This document shows, one piece after another, positions 15,686-23,856 of a stretch of DNA of 24,484 nt. Where the stretch lies: positions 1-24,484 of the forward strand of contig NZ_JBEBUX010000056.1 in NCBI RefSeq assembly GCF_040393045.1, read 5' to 3'. The notes beneath the pieces are model-generated. The model had not been told where the DNA came from and did no database searches. It was given only the letters and a program-made list of their open reading frames with translations. Position 1 is the first letter of the stretch. Each line of letters starts with the position of its first letter. The position numbers and the translations under genes are program-made. The DNA comes from Pollutimonas bauzanensis_A (lineage in GTDB: Bacteria > Pseudomonadota > Gammaproteobacteria > Burkholderiales > Burkholderiaceae_B).

Positions 15686-16021
15686 TTAGATACGCGGCGG
15701 CTTTAGAACAGGAAGATAGACCGAAGGGAATGTAATGGAGTGGTAGTCTGGCCAGAGATCGAACAATTGGGGGGTATGCAGGCATAGCGCTGCGCTATTC
15801 ACAGAGTCGCTAATATCCGCATGCACGGCTTGCTGCGAGTTCGTGGCGTCTGGGGAGGAGGGCGTTGAGCGTTTCAAGGCGGTGTCAGCGTTCATTGACA
15901 CCGCCTCGACGGCCTCGAGAAGGGCGACGCGGTGGTGAGCGTCGCGCAAGTCTTCTAAAGACTCAGCCAAGACTTGAATGGGAAGCAGAAGGAGTAAAAA
16001 AATGACGATAAATCGTCGCAT
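15686..16021 (-). CDS. Small secreted protein, possibly CzcI-like
   Basis: A 111-residue protein with a convincing signal peptide, MRRFIVIFLLLLLPIQVLAE, then a charged helix (SLEDLRDAHHRVALLEAVEAV) and a low-complexity Ser/Thr/Pro stretch. The tail SVYLPVLKPPRI is rich in prolines. The MRR-hydrophobic start and the Pro-rich end recall the small CzcI-type periplasmic proteins found beside metal-efflux genes. The Cys/His-rich middle typical of those is mostly missing; only one Cys and five His remain. It sits between the TerC-type gene and the entericidin-like gene. No good ribosome site is visible. Export is well supported; the function is unknown. Confidence 0.5.
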   Translation of the reverse strand: MRRFIVIFLLLLLPIQVLAESLEDLRDAHHRVALLEAVEAVSMNADTALKRSTPSSPDATNSQQAVHADISDSVNSAALCLHTPQLFDLWPDYHSITFPSVYLPVLKPPRI

Positions 16022-16106
16022 ACATGCAGGCGCAAATAATAATGCACTGAGTATAACGCGTGGCGCCTTACGGCGGACGCCTCAGATCGCTAGCGTAAGC
16101 AGCCGG

Positions 16107-16235
16107 CTACTGTGCCTTCTCCTGGATTTTTTCGCCTCCGCGCTCGATATCCTGGCCTGCGCCTCTCATCGTGTTACATCCAGCCGTCAAGACGGCAATA
16201 ACCAACAACATCGGCAACCAAACTTTTTTCCTCAT
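16107..16235 (-). CDS. Entericidin-like small lipoprotein (EcnA/EcnB family)
   Basis: A 42-residue protein starting MRKKVWLPMLLVIAVLTAGC, followed by NTMRGAGQDIERGGEKIQEK. The lipobox LTAGC gives a lipidated cysteine at residue 20. The short amphipathic mature part (NTMRGAGQDIERGG) is the entericidin signature. The start at 16235 has AAAGGGAG about seven bases upstream. A longer in-frame ORF to 16316 is not supported. Entericidins are stress-induced envelope lipoproteins, first described as an antidote/toxin pair in enterobacteria. Single copies such as this are common in betaproteobacteria and are probably general envelope-stress proteins. Confidence 0.85.
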   Translation of the reverse strand: MRKKVWLPMLLVIAVLTAGCNTMRGAGQDIERGGEKIQEKAQ

Positions 16236-16337
16236 GGCCAACTCCCTTTGAGTGATGATTCGTACTTTCACAACCGTCCAGGTCAGCCCTGGCGGATCGT
16301 CACATCTTCCCAGCAAGTAGCGGGCCTGGGCTGCGAA

Positions 16338-17288
16338 TTAGGCGAAAGAGTCGGCGACCATATTGTTTGTATCAACTTCTACCAAGTATCCTGCGGCGAC
16401 CCATGCATCGATACCGCCCGCCAAGGGTCGAACCCTGCCATAGCCTTTTTGCATCAGTTGTTTTGACACGATCGCGGCCGAAGCATCATTCGGACAATCG
16501 CAGTACACGATCACCTCATCGACCTGTTCCTTGTTCATTGCAATATCGCCGACGGTAAGCGAGATTGCGCCCGGAATACGTCCCTGCGCTTGTGAAAGCG
16601 GGGAGCGCACATCGACAATGATCGGATGGCCGCCCGACTGCAGCATAGCTTGCAGTTCTTCGACGGTGACGCGCTCCATGCACAGCAGTTTGAGAAAGCG
16701 CTTGCGCTGCCACCACTTGTTCGCAATGAACAATAAGAGGGCGACGCCCAGCAGCAGCACACCCAGCAGCCCCAGATTGACTAGTACGTCCAGCAATTCG
16801 TCGACCGCTGTGCTGAACAGCGAACCCAGGTAGATGGCAGAACCCGACCACAGCGCTGCGCCGATGACGTCAAACAGCAAAAAACTTCTTTTTCGTGTGC
16901 CGACGGCACCTGCCAGTACGCTGGCGATAGAGGCAAACCCTGGGATGAACTTGGCCACCATCAGCGATGGAGGTCCCCAGCGCACATAAATGGATTCCGT
17001 CTGTTTGACGCATGAATCAGGCGACAAGGATATGCGGCAAAGCGCCGAAAGCATTCTGCGACCATAGCGGCGACCAGCCAGATACCATCCGTAGTCCGCA
17101 ATCAATGCTGCCAGGACCGCAACGCCCAACAGCGTGAACGCCGAATAGCCGCTGGAGTCTAGCAGCGCGCCCGTGATGACCAGAATAGGGTAGGACGGTA
17201 TGGGCGCGCCCGCCTGCTCGATAAGCACATTAAGGAACACGACGACAAGCCCGTGTTCCCCAATGAGTTGCAGTATGGATTGCATCAT
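16338..17288 (-). CDS. DedA-family membrane protein fused to a rhodanese domain
   Basis: A 316-residue fusion. Residues 1-190 form a DedA/SNARE-associated membrane domain, including NVLIEQAGAPIPSYPILVITG and the reentrant-loop block VAKFIPGFASIASVLAGAVG. After a basic linker (KWWQRKRFLK), residues 205-303 form a rhodanese domain. The sulfurtransferase loop is YCDCPNDASA, with candidate catalytic Cys263 and a second Cys at 265. Other rhodanese landmarks are IIVDVRSPLSQAQGRIPGA and LAGGIDAWVAAGY. DedA proteins include undecaprenyl-phosphate and lipid flippases; rhodaneses transfer sulfur or bind anions. The fusion is known in proteobacteria, but what couples the two activities is not established. 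It is followed by the entericidin-like gene on the same strand. Confidence 0.88.
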   Translation of the reverse strand: MMQSILQLIGEHGLVVVFLNVLIEQAGAPIPSYPILVITGALLDSSGYSAFTLLGVAVLAALIADYGWYLAGRRYGRRMLSALCRISLSPDSCVKQTESIYVRWGPPSLMVAKFIPGFASIASVLAGAVGTRKRSFLLFDVIGAALWSGSAIYLGSLFSTAVDELLDVLVNLGLLGVLLLGVALLLFIANKWWQRKRFLKLLCMERVTVEELQAMLQSGGHPIIVDVRSPLSQAQGRIPGAISLTVGDIAMNKEQVDEVIVYCDCPNDASAAIVSKQLMQKGYGRVRPLAGGIDAWVAAGYLVEVDTNNMVADSFA

Positions 17289-17409
17289 GGTGCGCTTAGA
17301 TAGGTATAGGTGTTGATCAACTTGCGGTCCATGAAGTCCATTACGTTATTCACATCGCCGCATCAATATCAATAGTGTATTGGAAATAGAACCGGGGAGT
17401 AACCCGTGT

Positions 17410-18813
17410 CTATGTGGCTCCAGGCAACTCGATTTCGAAGACGGTTGCGTCAGCCGTTGAGCGAGCACGAATCTTTCCGCCATGTGCTTCTACGATCGAT
17501 TTGACGATGGCCAGGCCTAGACCAGCACCTTCACCACTACGCTGTCGGGATGCGTCGGGTCTATAAAAACGCTCAAAAATATGGACGATGTGTTCTGACG
17601 GTATGGCAGGGCCGGGATTCTGAACGCAAATCCGGATATGTGCAGACTCGACGCCGAAGGCCGCTGTAACAATGCCTCCCGCAGGCGTATATCGAATGGC
17701 GTTCGATAGCAGGTTGCTCAACGCTCGGCGTATCATCAGCCGATCCCCGAGGATGCAGGCCTGTACCCCAACAAGCTCTAAGCCCACCTCACGCTCTTCG
17801 GCCCAGGCGCCGAAGTAGTCGAAAAGGTTACGCATTTCGGCTTGGAGGTCGATTTTGACGAGTTCGGGTTTGAGAAGATTGTTGTCCGCCTGCGCGAGAA
17901 ACAGCATGTCGCTTAGCATTTTCGCCATGCGCTCATACTCCTCTAGATTTGAGTACAAGACCTCACGGTACTGTTCAACGCTACGCACTTGCGAAAGTGC
18001 GACCTCGGTCTGGGTTTTCAAGTTGGTGATGGGGGTGCGCAACTCGTGAGCGATGTCGCCTGAAAAGTCCGACAGACGGCGAAATACATTTTCAAGGCGT
18101 TCAAGCATGCCATTGAAAGAAGTAGTCAGCTCAACGAGTTCAGTGGGCACGGCCTTTGGCTCTAGGCGTATATGGAGCTGATCCGATCCGATTTTGCGCA
18201 TTTCGCGGCTGATTCGTCGTATTGGCGCATGGCCTTGGTGCACTGCAAGCCACGTGGCCAAAATCGCAATCAAACAAGCAGCAATCGTGATGATTCGTAG
18301 GTAATCCCGAAAGCTCTCTAGGTAGTGCAGATGAAAATCGATACCTGTGGCGACTGTGATGGTTAAGATGCGTGGATGAGAGGGGCTGCCGGTTGCGACC
18401 CGTAGCACAGCTCCTCGAAATGTCTCGCCATGGTCTTGCCATATGCCAACCGTATCGATAGTGATCTTGTCTACAGGCTGAGCGATTTGAGCAAACCGAT
18501 CCAAGTTCGATCCCGACGTAGCATAAATCTGGGCCCCGGAATCCGAGGAAATACGATATTGAGCGTTATGATGGCCGGAAACAGCATTGGCAAGCCGCTG
18601 ATTCAATTCTGCGGGTGCTATATCAGGCGGTAGCGTTGCCAGAGTGTGCTTTAAGGCCTGAACGACGGCATTCAGTTCATCAACATCTTGCTGGATAAAA
18701 TGGTTGTTGATTGACCGCTCTACGATCCAGCCGAATGTGAGTAGTACGACTGTTATGACCGCCCCAATAGAAACGGTAAGCCGTACGGCTAGCGATGCTG
18801 GGCGTCGCTTCAT
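17410..18813 (-). CDS. copS: Copper-responsive sensor histidine kinase (CopS/CusS type)
   Basis: A 467-residue kinase. Membrane helix 1 is at about 12-30, a periplasmic sensor domain at 31-170 and membrane helix 2 at about 172-192. A HAMP region follows, then HisKA motif DIAHELRTPITNLKTQTEVAL with phosphorylated His256. The ATPase domain contains LLSNAIRYTPAGGI and EGAGLGLAIVKSI. The sensor domain is His-rich (GHHNAQY and FHLHYLES are examples), consistent with metal binding. The family responds to periplasmic copper or silver and phosphorylates CopR/CusR. The ATG is three bases after the copR stop, so the pair is co-translated. The metal identity rests on the adjacent copA/copB genes. Confidence 0.9.
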   Translation of the reverse strand: MKRRPASLAVRLTVSIGAVITVVLLTFGWIVERSINNHFIQQDVDELNAVVQALKHTLATLPPDIAPAELNQRLANAVSGHHNAQYRISSDSGAQIYATSGSNLDRFAQIAQPVDKITIDTVGIWQDHGETFRGAVLRVATGSPSHPRILTITVATGIDFHLHYLESFRDYLRIITIAACLIAILATWLAVHQGHAPIRRISREMRKIGSDQLHIRLEPKAVPTELVELTTSFNGMLERLENVFRRLSDFSGDIAHELRTPITNLKTQTEVALSQVRSVEQYREVLYSNLEEYERMAKMLSDMLFLAQADNNLLKPELVKIDLQAEMRNLFDYFGAWAEEREVGLELVGVQACILGDRLMIRRALSNLLSNAIRYTPAGGIVTAAFGVESAHIRICVQNPGPAIPSEHIVHIFERFYRPDASRQRSGEGAGLGLAIVKSIVEAHGGKIRARSTADATVFEIELPGAT

Positions 18814-18816
18814 GGG

Positions 18817-19500
18817 TCAGTCCGGCAGGGTCACATCGAGCATGTAACCCATGCCTCGCACCGTGTGAATCAGCTTGGGCTCATAGTCGTCGTCAATCTT
18901 GGCGCGTAGGCGCCGAATCGCTACATCGATAACATTGGTGTCGCTGTCAAAGTTCATATCCCAAACCTGCGAAGCGATCAAAGAGCGCGGCAGGACTTCG
19001 CCTTTCCGGCGTACCAAGAGCTCCAATAGCGCAAATTCCTTGTTAGTCAGATTAATGCGCGCATTTTGCCGCTGCGCCCGGCGCCGCGGAATATCCAGCA
19101 CGAGATCAGCTATCTGTAGCTGGTCCTGAAAGACTGGAGCGGTGCCCCGTCGCAACAAAGTACGCACTCGTGCCAGGAGTTCTGAAAAAGCGAAGGGTTT
19201 TACCAGGTAATCGTCTGCGCCCAGCTCCAGCCCCTTTACTCGATCCTCGACACTGTCCCGGGCAGTTAAAAAGAGCACGGGGGTTGGCGACTTGGCATCG
19301 CGCAATGCTTGCACGATACGCCAGCCATCCACATCCGGCAGCATGACATCCAAGATAATAAGATCGTACGAGCCCGTGAGAGCCAGGTGGTGGCCATCCA
19401 AGCCGGTGCGCGCGAGATCCACCACGAAGCCGGACTCCATTAGTCCTTGGCGCACGTAATCGCCTGTTTTGATCTCGTCTTCGACTACGAGCAATTTCAT
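18817..19500 (-). CDS. copR: Copper-responsive response regulator (CopR/CusR type)
   Basis: A 227-residue OmpR-type regulator. The receiver has Glu7-Asp8 and phosphoacceptor Asp51 in LIILDVMLPDVDGW, and the conserved Lys in DDYLVKPFAFSELLARVR. The winged helix has LTNKEFALLELLVRRKGEVLPRSLIASQVWDMNFD, then VIDVAIRRLRAKIDDD and HTVRGMGYMLD, all typical of the heavy-metal IrlR/CopR/CusR group. AGGA lies about nine bases before the ATG. It is divergent from copA across a 381-base control region with two matching boxes, so autoregulation and activation of the copA row are likely. Confidence 0.92.
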   Translation of the reverse strand: MKLLVVEDEIKTGDYVRQGLMESGFVVDLARTGLDGHHLALTGSYDLIILDVMLPDVDGWRIVQALRDAKSPTPVLFLTARDSVEDRVKGLELGADDYLVKPFAFSELLARVRTLLRRGTAPVFQDQLQIADLVLDIPRRRAQRQNARINLTNKEFALLELLVRRKGEVLPRSLIASQVWDMNFDSDTNVIDVAIRRLRAKIDDDYEPKLIHTVRGMGYMLDVTLPD

Positions 19501-19607
19501 GGGGTTATTCCTGTAAGCCTTTTAGGAGTCGCTATAGAAAGAATGACCTCTCCAGCCTAATCGGTGTTGTGGGACTGTAATGCGATGGCGCTGACATCAA
19601 CATGACG

Positions 19608-19633
19608 CCAGGATTACAAAATTGTAATCCTGG
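19608..19633. promoter_or_regulatory. CopR/CusR-type box in a perfect 12+2+12 palindrome
   Basis: CCAGGATTACAA, a central AA and TTGTAATCCTGG form a perfect inverted repeat. The core ATTACAAAATTGTAAT closely resembles the E. coli CusR box (ATGACAAAATTGTCAT) and other cop boxes. It lies 108 bases before the copR ATG and about 250 bases before copA. It probably controls copRS, and possibly acts at a distance on copA. Confidence 0.75.
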
Positions 19634-19747
19634 TGTGGCGGGCTGAAGTGATCCGATGCCAATGAAATAAACCGAGCGTGTTGTACATAGTATGCGGTGA
19701 TGCCGGATCAAAGTAGGGGGAACCTGCACAAGAAGTGAAGTCCGTGG

Positions 19748-19763
19748 ATTACAAGAAAGTAAT
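19748..19763. promoter_or_regulatory. Second CopR-type box, nearer copA
   Basis: ATTAC-AAGAAA-GTAAT repeats the 5+6+5 layout of the palindromic box but with a degenerate centre and no flanking symmetry. It lies about 30 bases before the candidate -10 (CTTTATTAAAG), a suitable site for an activator of copA. Confidence 0.6.
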
Positions 19764-19881
19764 GGCGCCGTCATTAGTGCGACAGCTTCACTTTATTAAA
19801 GTTAGGAAATGACGACCTATTGCTTGATTTGAGCTGACAGTCGCAGTTTCCCACCACGACTCAATACAGGATTCCCTTCGC

Positions 19882-21675
19882 GTGAAACGCCCAATTTCGC
19901 TAGCCGCATCCCTCCCGGTCATACCACGTCGCCGCTTTGTCCAAGGCCTTGCGGCCGGTGGCGTGTTGTTGGGTCTATCACCATTTTCCCGTGCCGCTGG
20001 AATGCAATCAGAAAGAACAAGTACCGGCTCAGCAGCTGTGCTAAGCGGGACCGAATTCAATCTGGAGATCGGTGAGTCGCCCGTTAACTTCACCGGCAAC
20101 CCGCGCATGGCCACCACCGTTAATGGTTCGCTACCTGCACCGACCCTGCGTTGGCGCGAAGGCGATACCGTCACCATACGTGTCAGGAATCGCCTGAACG
20201 AAACTACCTCGATCCATTGGCACGGCATCATCCTGCCGTTCCAGATGGACGGTGTGCCCGGCATTAGCTTCACAGGAATTCCGCCCGGTGACACGTTCAC
20301 ATACCGATTCAAAGTGCAGCAAAGCGGCACGTACTGGTATCACTCGCACTCGGGTATGCAGGAGGCCACGGGCGTGTATGGAGCAATCATTATCGATCCG
20401 GCACAAGCCGACCTCATACGGGCCGATCGCGAGTACGTCGTTCAATTGTCTGACTGGACCGACGAGGACCCGATGCGGGTCCTGGCCAAGCTCAAGATGC
20501 AAGGCGACTATTACAACTACAACCAGCCCACGGCCGTAGATTTCTTCAAGGATGTTTCGCACACAGGCCTGAAAGCGGCTGTCGACAAGCGCAAGATGTG
20601 GAATGAAATGCGCATGAGCCCAACTGATTTGGCCGATCTGTCGGCCAACGTGCTGACCTACCTGATGAATGGTACGACGCCAGCGGGCAACTGGACAGGG
20701 CTATTTCGTCCCGGAGAGCGCGTGCGGCTGCGCTTTATTAATGGCGCGGCCAATACCTTCTACGATGTACGGATACCAGGCCTGAAGTTAACAGTCGTTC
20801 AGGCTGACGGCGTCAATATAGAGCCGGTAACCGTCGACGAGTTCCGATTCGGACCTGGAGAGACTTACGACGTACTAGTGCAACCCAAGGACGACGCTTA
20901 CACCGTTTATGCGCAAGCCATGGATCGCACGGGTTACGCCCGCGGTACGCTGGCTACGCATGCCGGTCTGGAGGCGGCGGTGCCCGCGCTTGATCCTGCG
21001 GAATGGTTGACCATGGCCGACATGATGGGCGCCATGGGCGGGGGCATGGCAGGAATGACTCATGGCGCAGCTACCCAATCTCCTATGGGCGGCATGAACC
21101 ACGGCAGCATGGCTGGCATGGACCACAGCGCGATGTCCGCGGCTGGCGCCAGCACCCAGGTGCGCCATGCCCGGACCGAGTACGGCCCCAGCATCGATAT
21201 GAGGGTGGACATGCCGCGCACCAACCTGGACGATCCCGGCATTGGCTTGCGCAATAACGGCCGGCGCGTATTGACGCTTTCGGACTTGCACACCGTGGGC
21301 GGTGCGATGGATCCGCGCGGTGCAGAACGTGAAATCGAGCTCCATCTGACCGGAAATATGGAGCGCTATGCCTGGTCATTCGATGGTGTGGAGTTCGGCA
21401 AATCGACCCCGGTTCATTTCCGTTACGGCGAACGCGTTAGAGTCATCTTGCATAACGATACGATGATGACGCACCCCATGCATTTGCATGGTATGTGGAG
21501 TGAACTGGAAACGCCGGACGGCCAATTTCAGGCCCGGCGGCACACCATTCCCGTGCAGCCGGCGCAACGCATTAGCTTTCTGCTAACGGCTGACGCCCTG
21601 GGGCGCTGGGCATGGCATTGCCATTTGATGTTGCACATGGATGCCGGCATGTTCCGCGAAGTGGTGGTGGCATGA
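19882..21675 (+). CDS. copA: CopA-type periplasmic multicopper oxidase
   Basis: A 597-residue protein close to Pseudomonas CopA and E. coli PcoA in size. A twin-arginine signal is visible (PRRRFVQGLAAGG, residues 15-27), so the protein is exported folded. Copper ligands: HWHG at 112-115, HSHSG at 154-158, HPMHLHG near 532-538, and HCHLMLHMDAGM at 579-590, where Met590 would be the axial type 1 ligand. A Met/His-rich insert (about 377-418; MAGMTHG, MGGMNHG, MAGMDHS) is typical of the copper-resistance branch. Known role: oxidises or sequesters Cu(I) in the periplasm. The GTG start at 19882 is a few residues before the Tat motif; no strong ribosome site is visible. The stop overlaps copB. Confidence 0.95.
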   Translation: MKRPISLAASLPVIPRRRFVQGLAAGGVLLGLSPFSRAAGMQSERTSTGSAAVLSGTEFNLEIGESPVNFTGNPRMATTVNGSLPAPTLRWREGDTVTIRVRNRLNETTSIHWHGIILPFQMDGVPGISFTGIPPGDTFTYRFKVQQSGTYWYHSHSGMQEATGVYGAIIIDPAQADLIRADREYVVQLSDWTDEDPMRVLAKLKMQGDYYNYNQPTAVDFFKDVSHTGLKAAVDKRKMWNEMRMSPTDLADLSANVLTYLMNGTTPAGNWTGLFRPGERVRLRFINGAANTFYDVRIPGLKLTVVQADGVNIEPVTVDEFRFGPGETYDVLVQPKDDAYTVYAQAMDRTGYARGTLATHAGLEAAVPALDPAEWLTMADMMGAMGGGMAGMTHGAATQSPMGGMNHGSMAGMDHSAMSAAGASTQVRHARTEYGPSIDMRVDMPRTNLDDPGIGLRNNGRRVLTLSDLHTVGGAMDPRGAEREIELHLTGNMERYAWSFDGVEFGKSTPVHFRYGERVRVILHNDTMMTHPMHLHGMWSELETPDGQFQARRHTIPVQPAQRISFLLTADALGRWAWHCHLMLHMDAGMFREVVVA

Positions 21676-22640
21676 AGACAACGAACAACCCGTTAGGCAT
21701 TCTGGCCATGAACAGTCAATTGAAGAAGAAACTCCTTGGCGCAGCCATCGCAACAGTAGGGGCGATGCCCGTGTTTGCCTATGCACAGGCGCATGCGGAT
21801 CACGCCGGCTATGCTTCGGCACCGGCCTCCGCTCACGGCATGAGCGCGATGGATCATGGTAGTGGTGAAATGGATCATGGCGATATGCAGATGCAAGGCG
21901 GCTCGGCTCCGCCGGATGCCCGTGATCCCGACGCCTACTCGGGTGGCTACGTTCGCAATGCGGGCAAGTATGCGTTGCCGCCTTCAGATGCGCTAATGAT
22001 GTCGGACATGCATAACTTCGGTTCCGTGAACTTCGATCGGTTGGAGTACGTCAGGGCGCGCGGCAAGGAATGGGCGGCCTATGAAGGCGAGGCGTGGTAC
22101 GGCAGCACCTATAACCGCGCCGTGATCAAGGCTGAAGGCGAAGTGGCGAGCGGCAAGCTGCAAGCGTCGGAAACGCAACTGCTCTGGCGTCACGCGGTTT
22201 CAACCTTCTGGGATACGGAGCTGGGCGTGCGATTTGATCATGGCCAAGGCGCGCCGAACCGAGAGTGGCTGGCATTCGGTGTTAAAGGGCTGGCGCCTTA
22301 CTGGTTCGAGGTGGATGCCACCGCCTATGTCGGTCCAAGCGGCCGCACCGCTCTGGGCCTGAAAGCGGAATACGATATCTTGCTGACCCAAAAGCTCTAC
22401 CTTCAACCGAGCGTAGAAGTGAATTTCTATGGCAAGGAAGATGAGCGCTGGGGTATTGGCAGCGGCTTGACAGACGGCACGGCGGGTTTGCGCCTCAAGT
22501 ACGAAGTCACGCGCCAGTTTGTTCCCTATGTGGGCGTGGAGTGGTCCAGAAAATTCGGGAAAACAGCGGATTATGCCCGTGCAGAAGGCGAATCCAAACA
22601 GGAAACCCGTTTTGTTGCCGGTTTGAGCTTTCGCTTCTGA
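21672..22640 (+). CDS. copB: CopB outer-membrane copper-resistance protein
   Basis: A 322-residue protein if read from the ATG at 21672, which overlaps the copA stop (ATGA). An in-frame ATG at 21708 begins a more classical signal peptide (MNSQLKKKLLGAAIATVGAMP, ending near AYAQA) and may be the real start. A short His/Met-rich segment (AMDHGSGEMDHGDMQMQ) follows, then a beta-barrel domain typical of CopB, with SDMHNFGSVNFDRLEYV, WYGSTYNRAVIKAEGE and the C-terminal LSFRF. The terminal Phe is the usual outer-membrane assembly signal. CopB is proposed to bind copper at, or help it across, the outer membrane. It is coupled to copA. Confidence 0.93.
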   Translation: MKTTNNPLGILAMNSQLKKKLLGAAIATVGAMPVFAYAQAHADHAGYASAPASAHGMSAMDHGSGEMDHGDMQMQGGSAPPDARDPDAYSGGYVRNAGKYALPPSDALMMSDMHNFGSVNFDRLEYVRARGKEWAAYEGEAWYGSTYNRAVIKAEGEVASGKLQASETQLLWRHAVSTFWDTELGVRFDHGQGAPNREWLAFGVKGLAPYWFEVDATAYVGPSGRTALGLKAEYDILLTQKLYLQPSVEVNFYGKEDERWGIGSGLTDGTAGLRLKYEVTRQFVPYVGVEWSRKFGKTADYARAEGESKQETRFVAGLSFRF

Positions 22641-22713
22641 TGTTGCCTTATATTTTTCACACGGGCGGCTTGAGTTGGCTGCCTACTAAAACAAATCTCA
22701 AGAGAGTATTGAC

Positions 22714-23223
22714 ATGAAAAAGACCCTTTCTATTCTGGCTTTGAGCCTACTTCCGGCGCTCGCCATGGCTGCAGGTAACCACGGCGGAGGACACAGCGCA
22801 CCGGCGCATGGCATGCCTGGGCACGACATGTCCACCATGTCGACTGAACCTTCGCCAACGGGGCAGCCTGGCGATCCGGCTAAAGTTACTCGTACGATTG
22901 AGCTGACGATGGACGACACCATGCGATTTACGCCAAGCGATATCCAGGTCCGTGCAGGCGAGACCGTTCGTTTCTTTATCAAGAACACGGGGAAAATCCC
23001 CCATGAAATGGTGATTGGATCCATTGCCGATCTGAAGGCTCATGCGGCTGAAATGCAGAAAATGCCAGGAATGCAGCATGCCGAACCGAATATGATCACA
23101 TTGGCCCCGGGTAAGATTGGCGGCCTGGTGTGGCAGTTCGACCAGGCCGGCACCGTCGACTTCGCGTGCCTGATTCCCGGTCACATGGAGGCCGGGATGG
23201 TCGGCAAGGTAAAAGTCAGTTGA
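22714..23223 (+). CDS. Periplasmic cupredoxin (plastocyanin/azurin-like) copper protein
   Basis: A 169-residue protein with signal peptide MKKTLSILALSLLPALAMAA and then a His/Met-rich tail (GNHGGGHSAPAHGMPGHDMS). The cupredoxin fold begins around residue 58. Type 1 copper ligands are readable as His97 (GKIPHEM), Cys152, His157 and Met162 (ACLIPGHMEAGM). The insert MQKMPGMQHAEPNM may be a further copper-binding loop. The family includes CopI/CopC-adjacent copper-tolerance proteins and blue electron carriers. It follows copB by 73 bases, has AGAG upstream, and precedes a cytochrome c by 14 bases. A role as copper carrier or electron donor to that cytochrome is inference. Confidence 0.88.
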   Translation: MKKTLSILALSLLPALAMAAGNHGGGHSAPAHGMPGHDMSTMSTEPSPTGQPGDPAKVTRTIELTMDDTMRFTPSDIQVRAGETVRFFIKNTGKIPHEMVIGSIADLKAHAAEMQKMPGMQHAEPNMITLAPGKIGGLVWQFDQAGTVDFACLIPGHMEAGMVGKVKVS

Positions 23224-23237
23224 GTTGGTACATAGAC

Positions 23238-23714
23238 ATGTCACGGAAAAAATTGATTTTCGGAGTGGTCAGCGTCGCCATACTCGGTGCTGCCGCTGCT
23301 ATCCTTTACAGCACGACGCGGCTATTTGGCCCGGCATTCATCGACCCGGCGGATCAGGCTCTTGTGATGCAGGGCAGGGCCATCTACATGAACAATTGTG
23401 CAGCATGTCATGGCGAGTCCCTGCAAGGCCAGCCGAACTGGCGTGAGCGCATGGCCAATGGCAGGCTGCCTGCACCGCCGCACGACAAGGCGGGCCACAC
23501 CTGGCACCATCCTGATGCGATGTTGGTGGATATGGTGAAAAACGGCCTGGTCCCTGGGAAGACAGCACCTCCAGGTTATGTCAGTGATATGCCCGCTTAT
23601 GGCGCGGTCTTGTCCGACGAAGAAATTATTGCCGTGATTGCTTATATCAAGAGCACCTGGCCGCCAAAAGTCCTTGAGGCACAAAAAGAAGTCACGTTGC
23701 AGCGGCAGAACTAA
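23238..23714 (+). CDS. Membrane-anchored monoheme cytochrome c
   Basis: A 158-residue protein. The N-terminal helix, KKLIFGVVSVAILGAAAAILY, is an uncleaved anchor or signal. The heme motif is CAACH at residues 54-58, and Met118 in SDMPAYG is the likely sixth ligand. It is a single class I domain; no oxidase subunit is nearby. The start at 23238 is chosen because a longer ORF would overlap the cupredoxin and lacks any homology. It may receive electrons from the cupredoxin or CopA, or protect against copper stress. The partner is unknown. Confidence 0.88.
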   Translation: MSRKKLIFGVVSVAILGAAAAILYSTTRLFGPAFIDPADQALVMQGRAIYMNNCAACHGESLQGQPNWRERMANGRLPAPPHDKAGHTWHHPDAMLVDMVKNGLVPGKTAPPGYVSDMPAYGAVLSDEEIIAVIAYIKSTWPPKVLEAQKEVTLQRQN

Positions 23715-23784
23715 TTTGCCTTAGTGCGGTCTTTATTTCTACTATGAATTATTCAAGATTTATATTTTCATTGGAGCAGATGTC

Positions 23785-23856
23785 GTGAAGTTGTGGTTGG
23801 CAGCGGTTGCCTTAGCTGCCGCATCATCTTTTTCTGATTTCAGGAGATACAAATGA
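23785..23856 (+). CDS. Possible 23-codon leader peptide
   Basis: A GTG at 23785, with GGAG eight bases upstream, starts an ORF reading MKLWLAAVALAAASSFSDFRRYK and ending in a TGA that overlaps the ATG of the next gene (ATGA at 23853). It looks like a bare signal peptide with a short tail. It may be a coupling or regulatory leader, or the decayed start of a lost exported protein. The ORF and overlap are seen; translation is inferred. Confidence 0.35.
   Translation: MKLWLAAVALAAASSFSDFRRYK

Larger units (their letters stand above)
19501..19881. promoter_or_regulatory. Divergent copR-copA control region
   Basis: A 381-base gene-free interval between the starts of copR (-) and copA (+). It holds two ATTAC-N6-GTAAT boxes (separate entries) whose centres are 135 bases apart. 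A further GTAAT half-site lies near 19577. A short palindrome, CTTTATTAAAG (19791-19801), contains a candidate -10 for copA with no good -35, as expected for an activator-dependent promoter. Minus-strand ORFs crossing this interval have no family resemblance, so I treat them as spurious. Confidence 0.7.

Noticed and set aside
17393..17406. CGGG/CCCG hairpin downstream of copS
   Set aside because: The stem is only four bases and has no T-run, so it is not a supportable terminator.
19532..19774. An 80-codon minus-strand frame in the copR-copA gap
   Set aside because: It crosses both CopR boxes, has no family resemblance, and no ribosome site.
23130..23237. N-terminal extension of the cytochrome c
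   Set aside because: It overlaps the cupredoxin gene in another frame and has an Arg/Gly-rich shadow composition.
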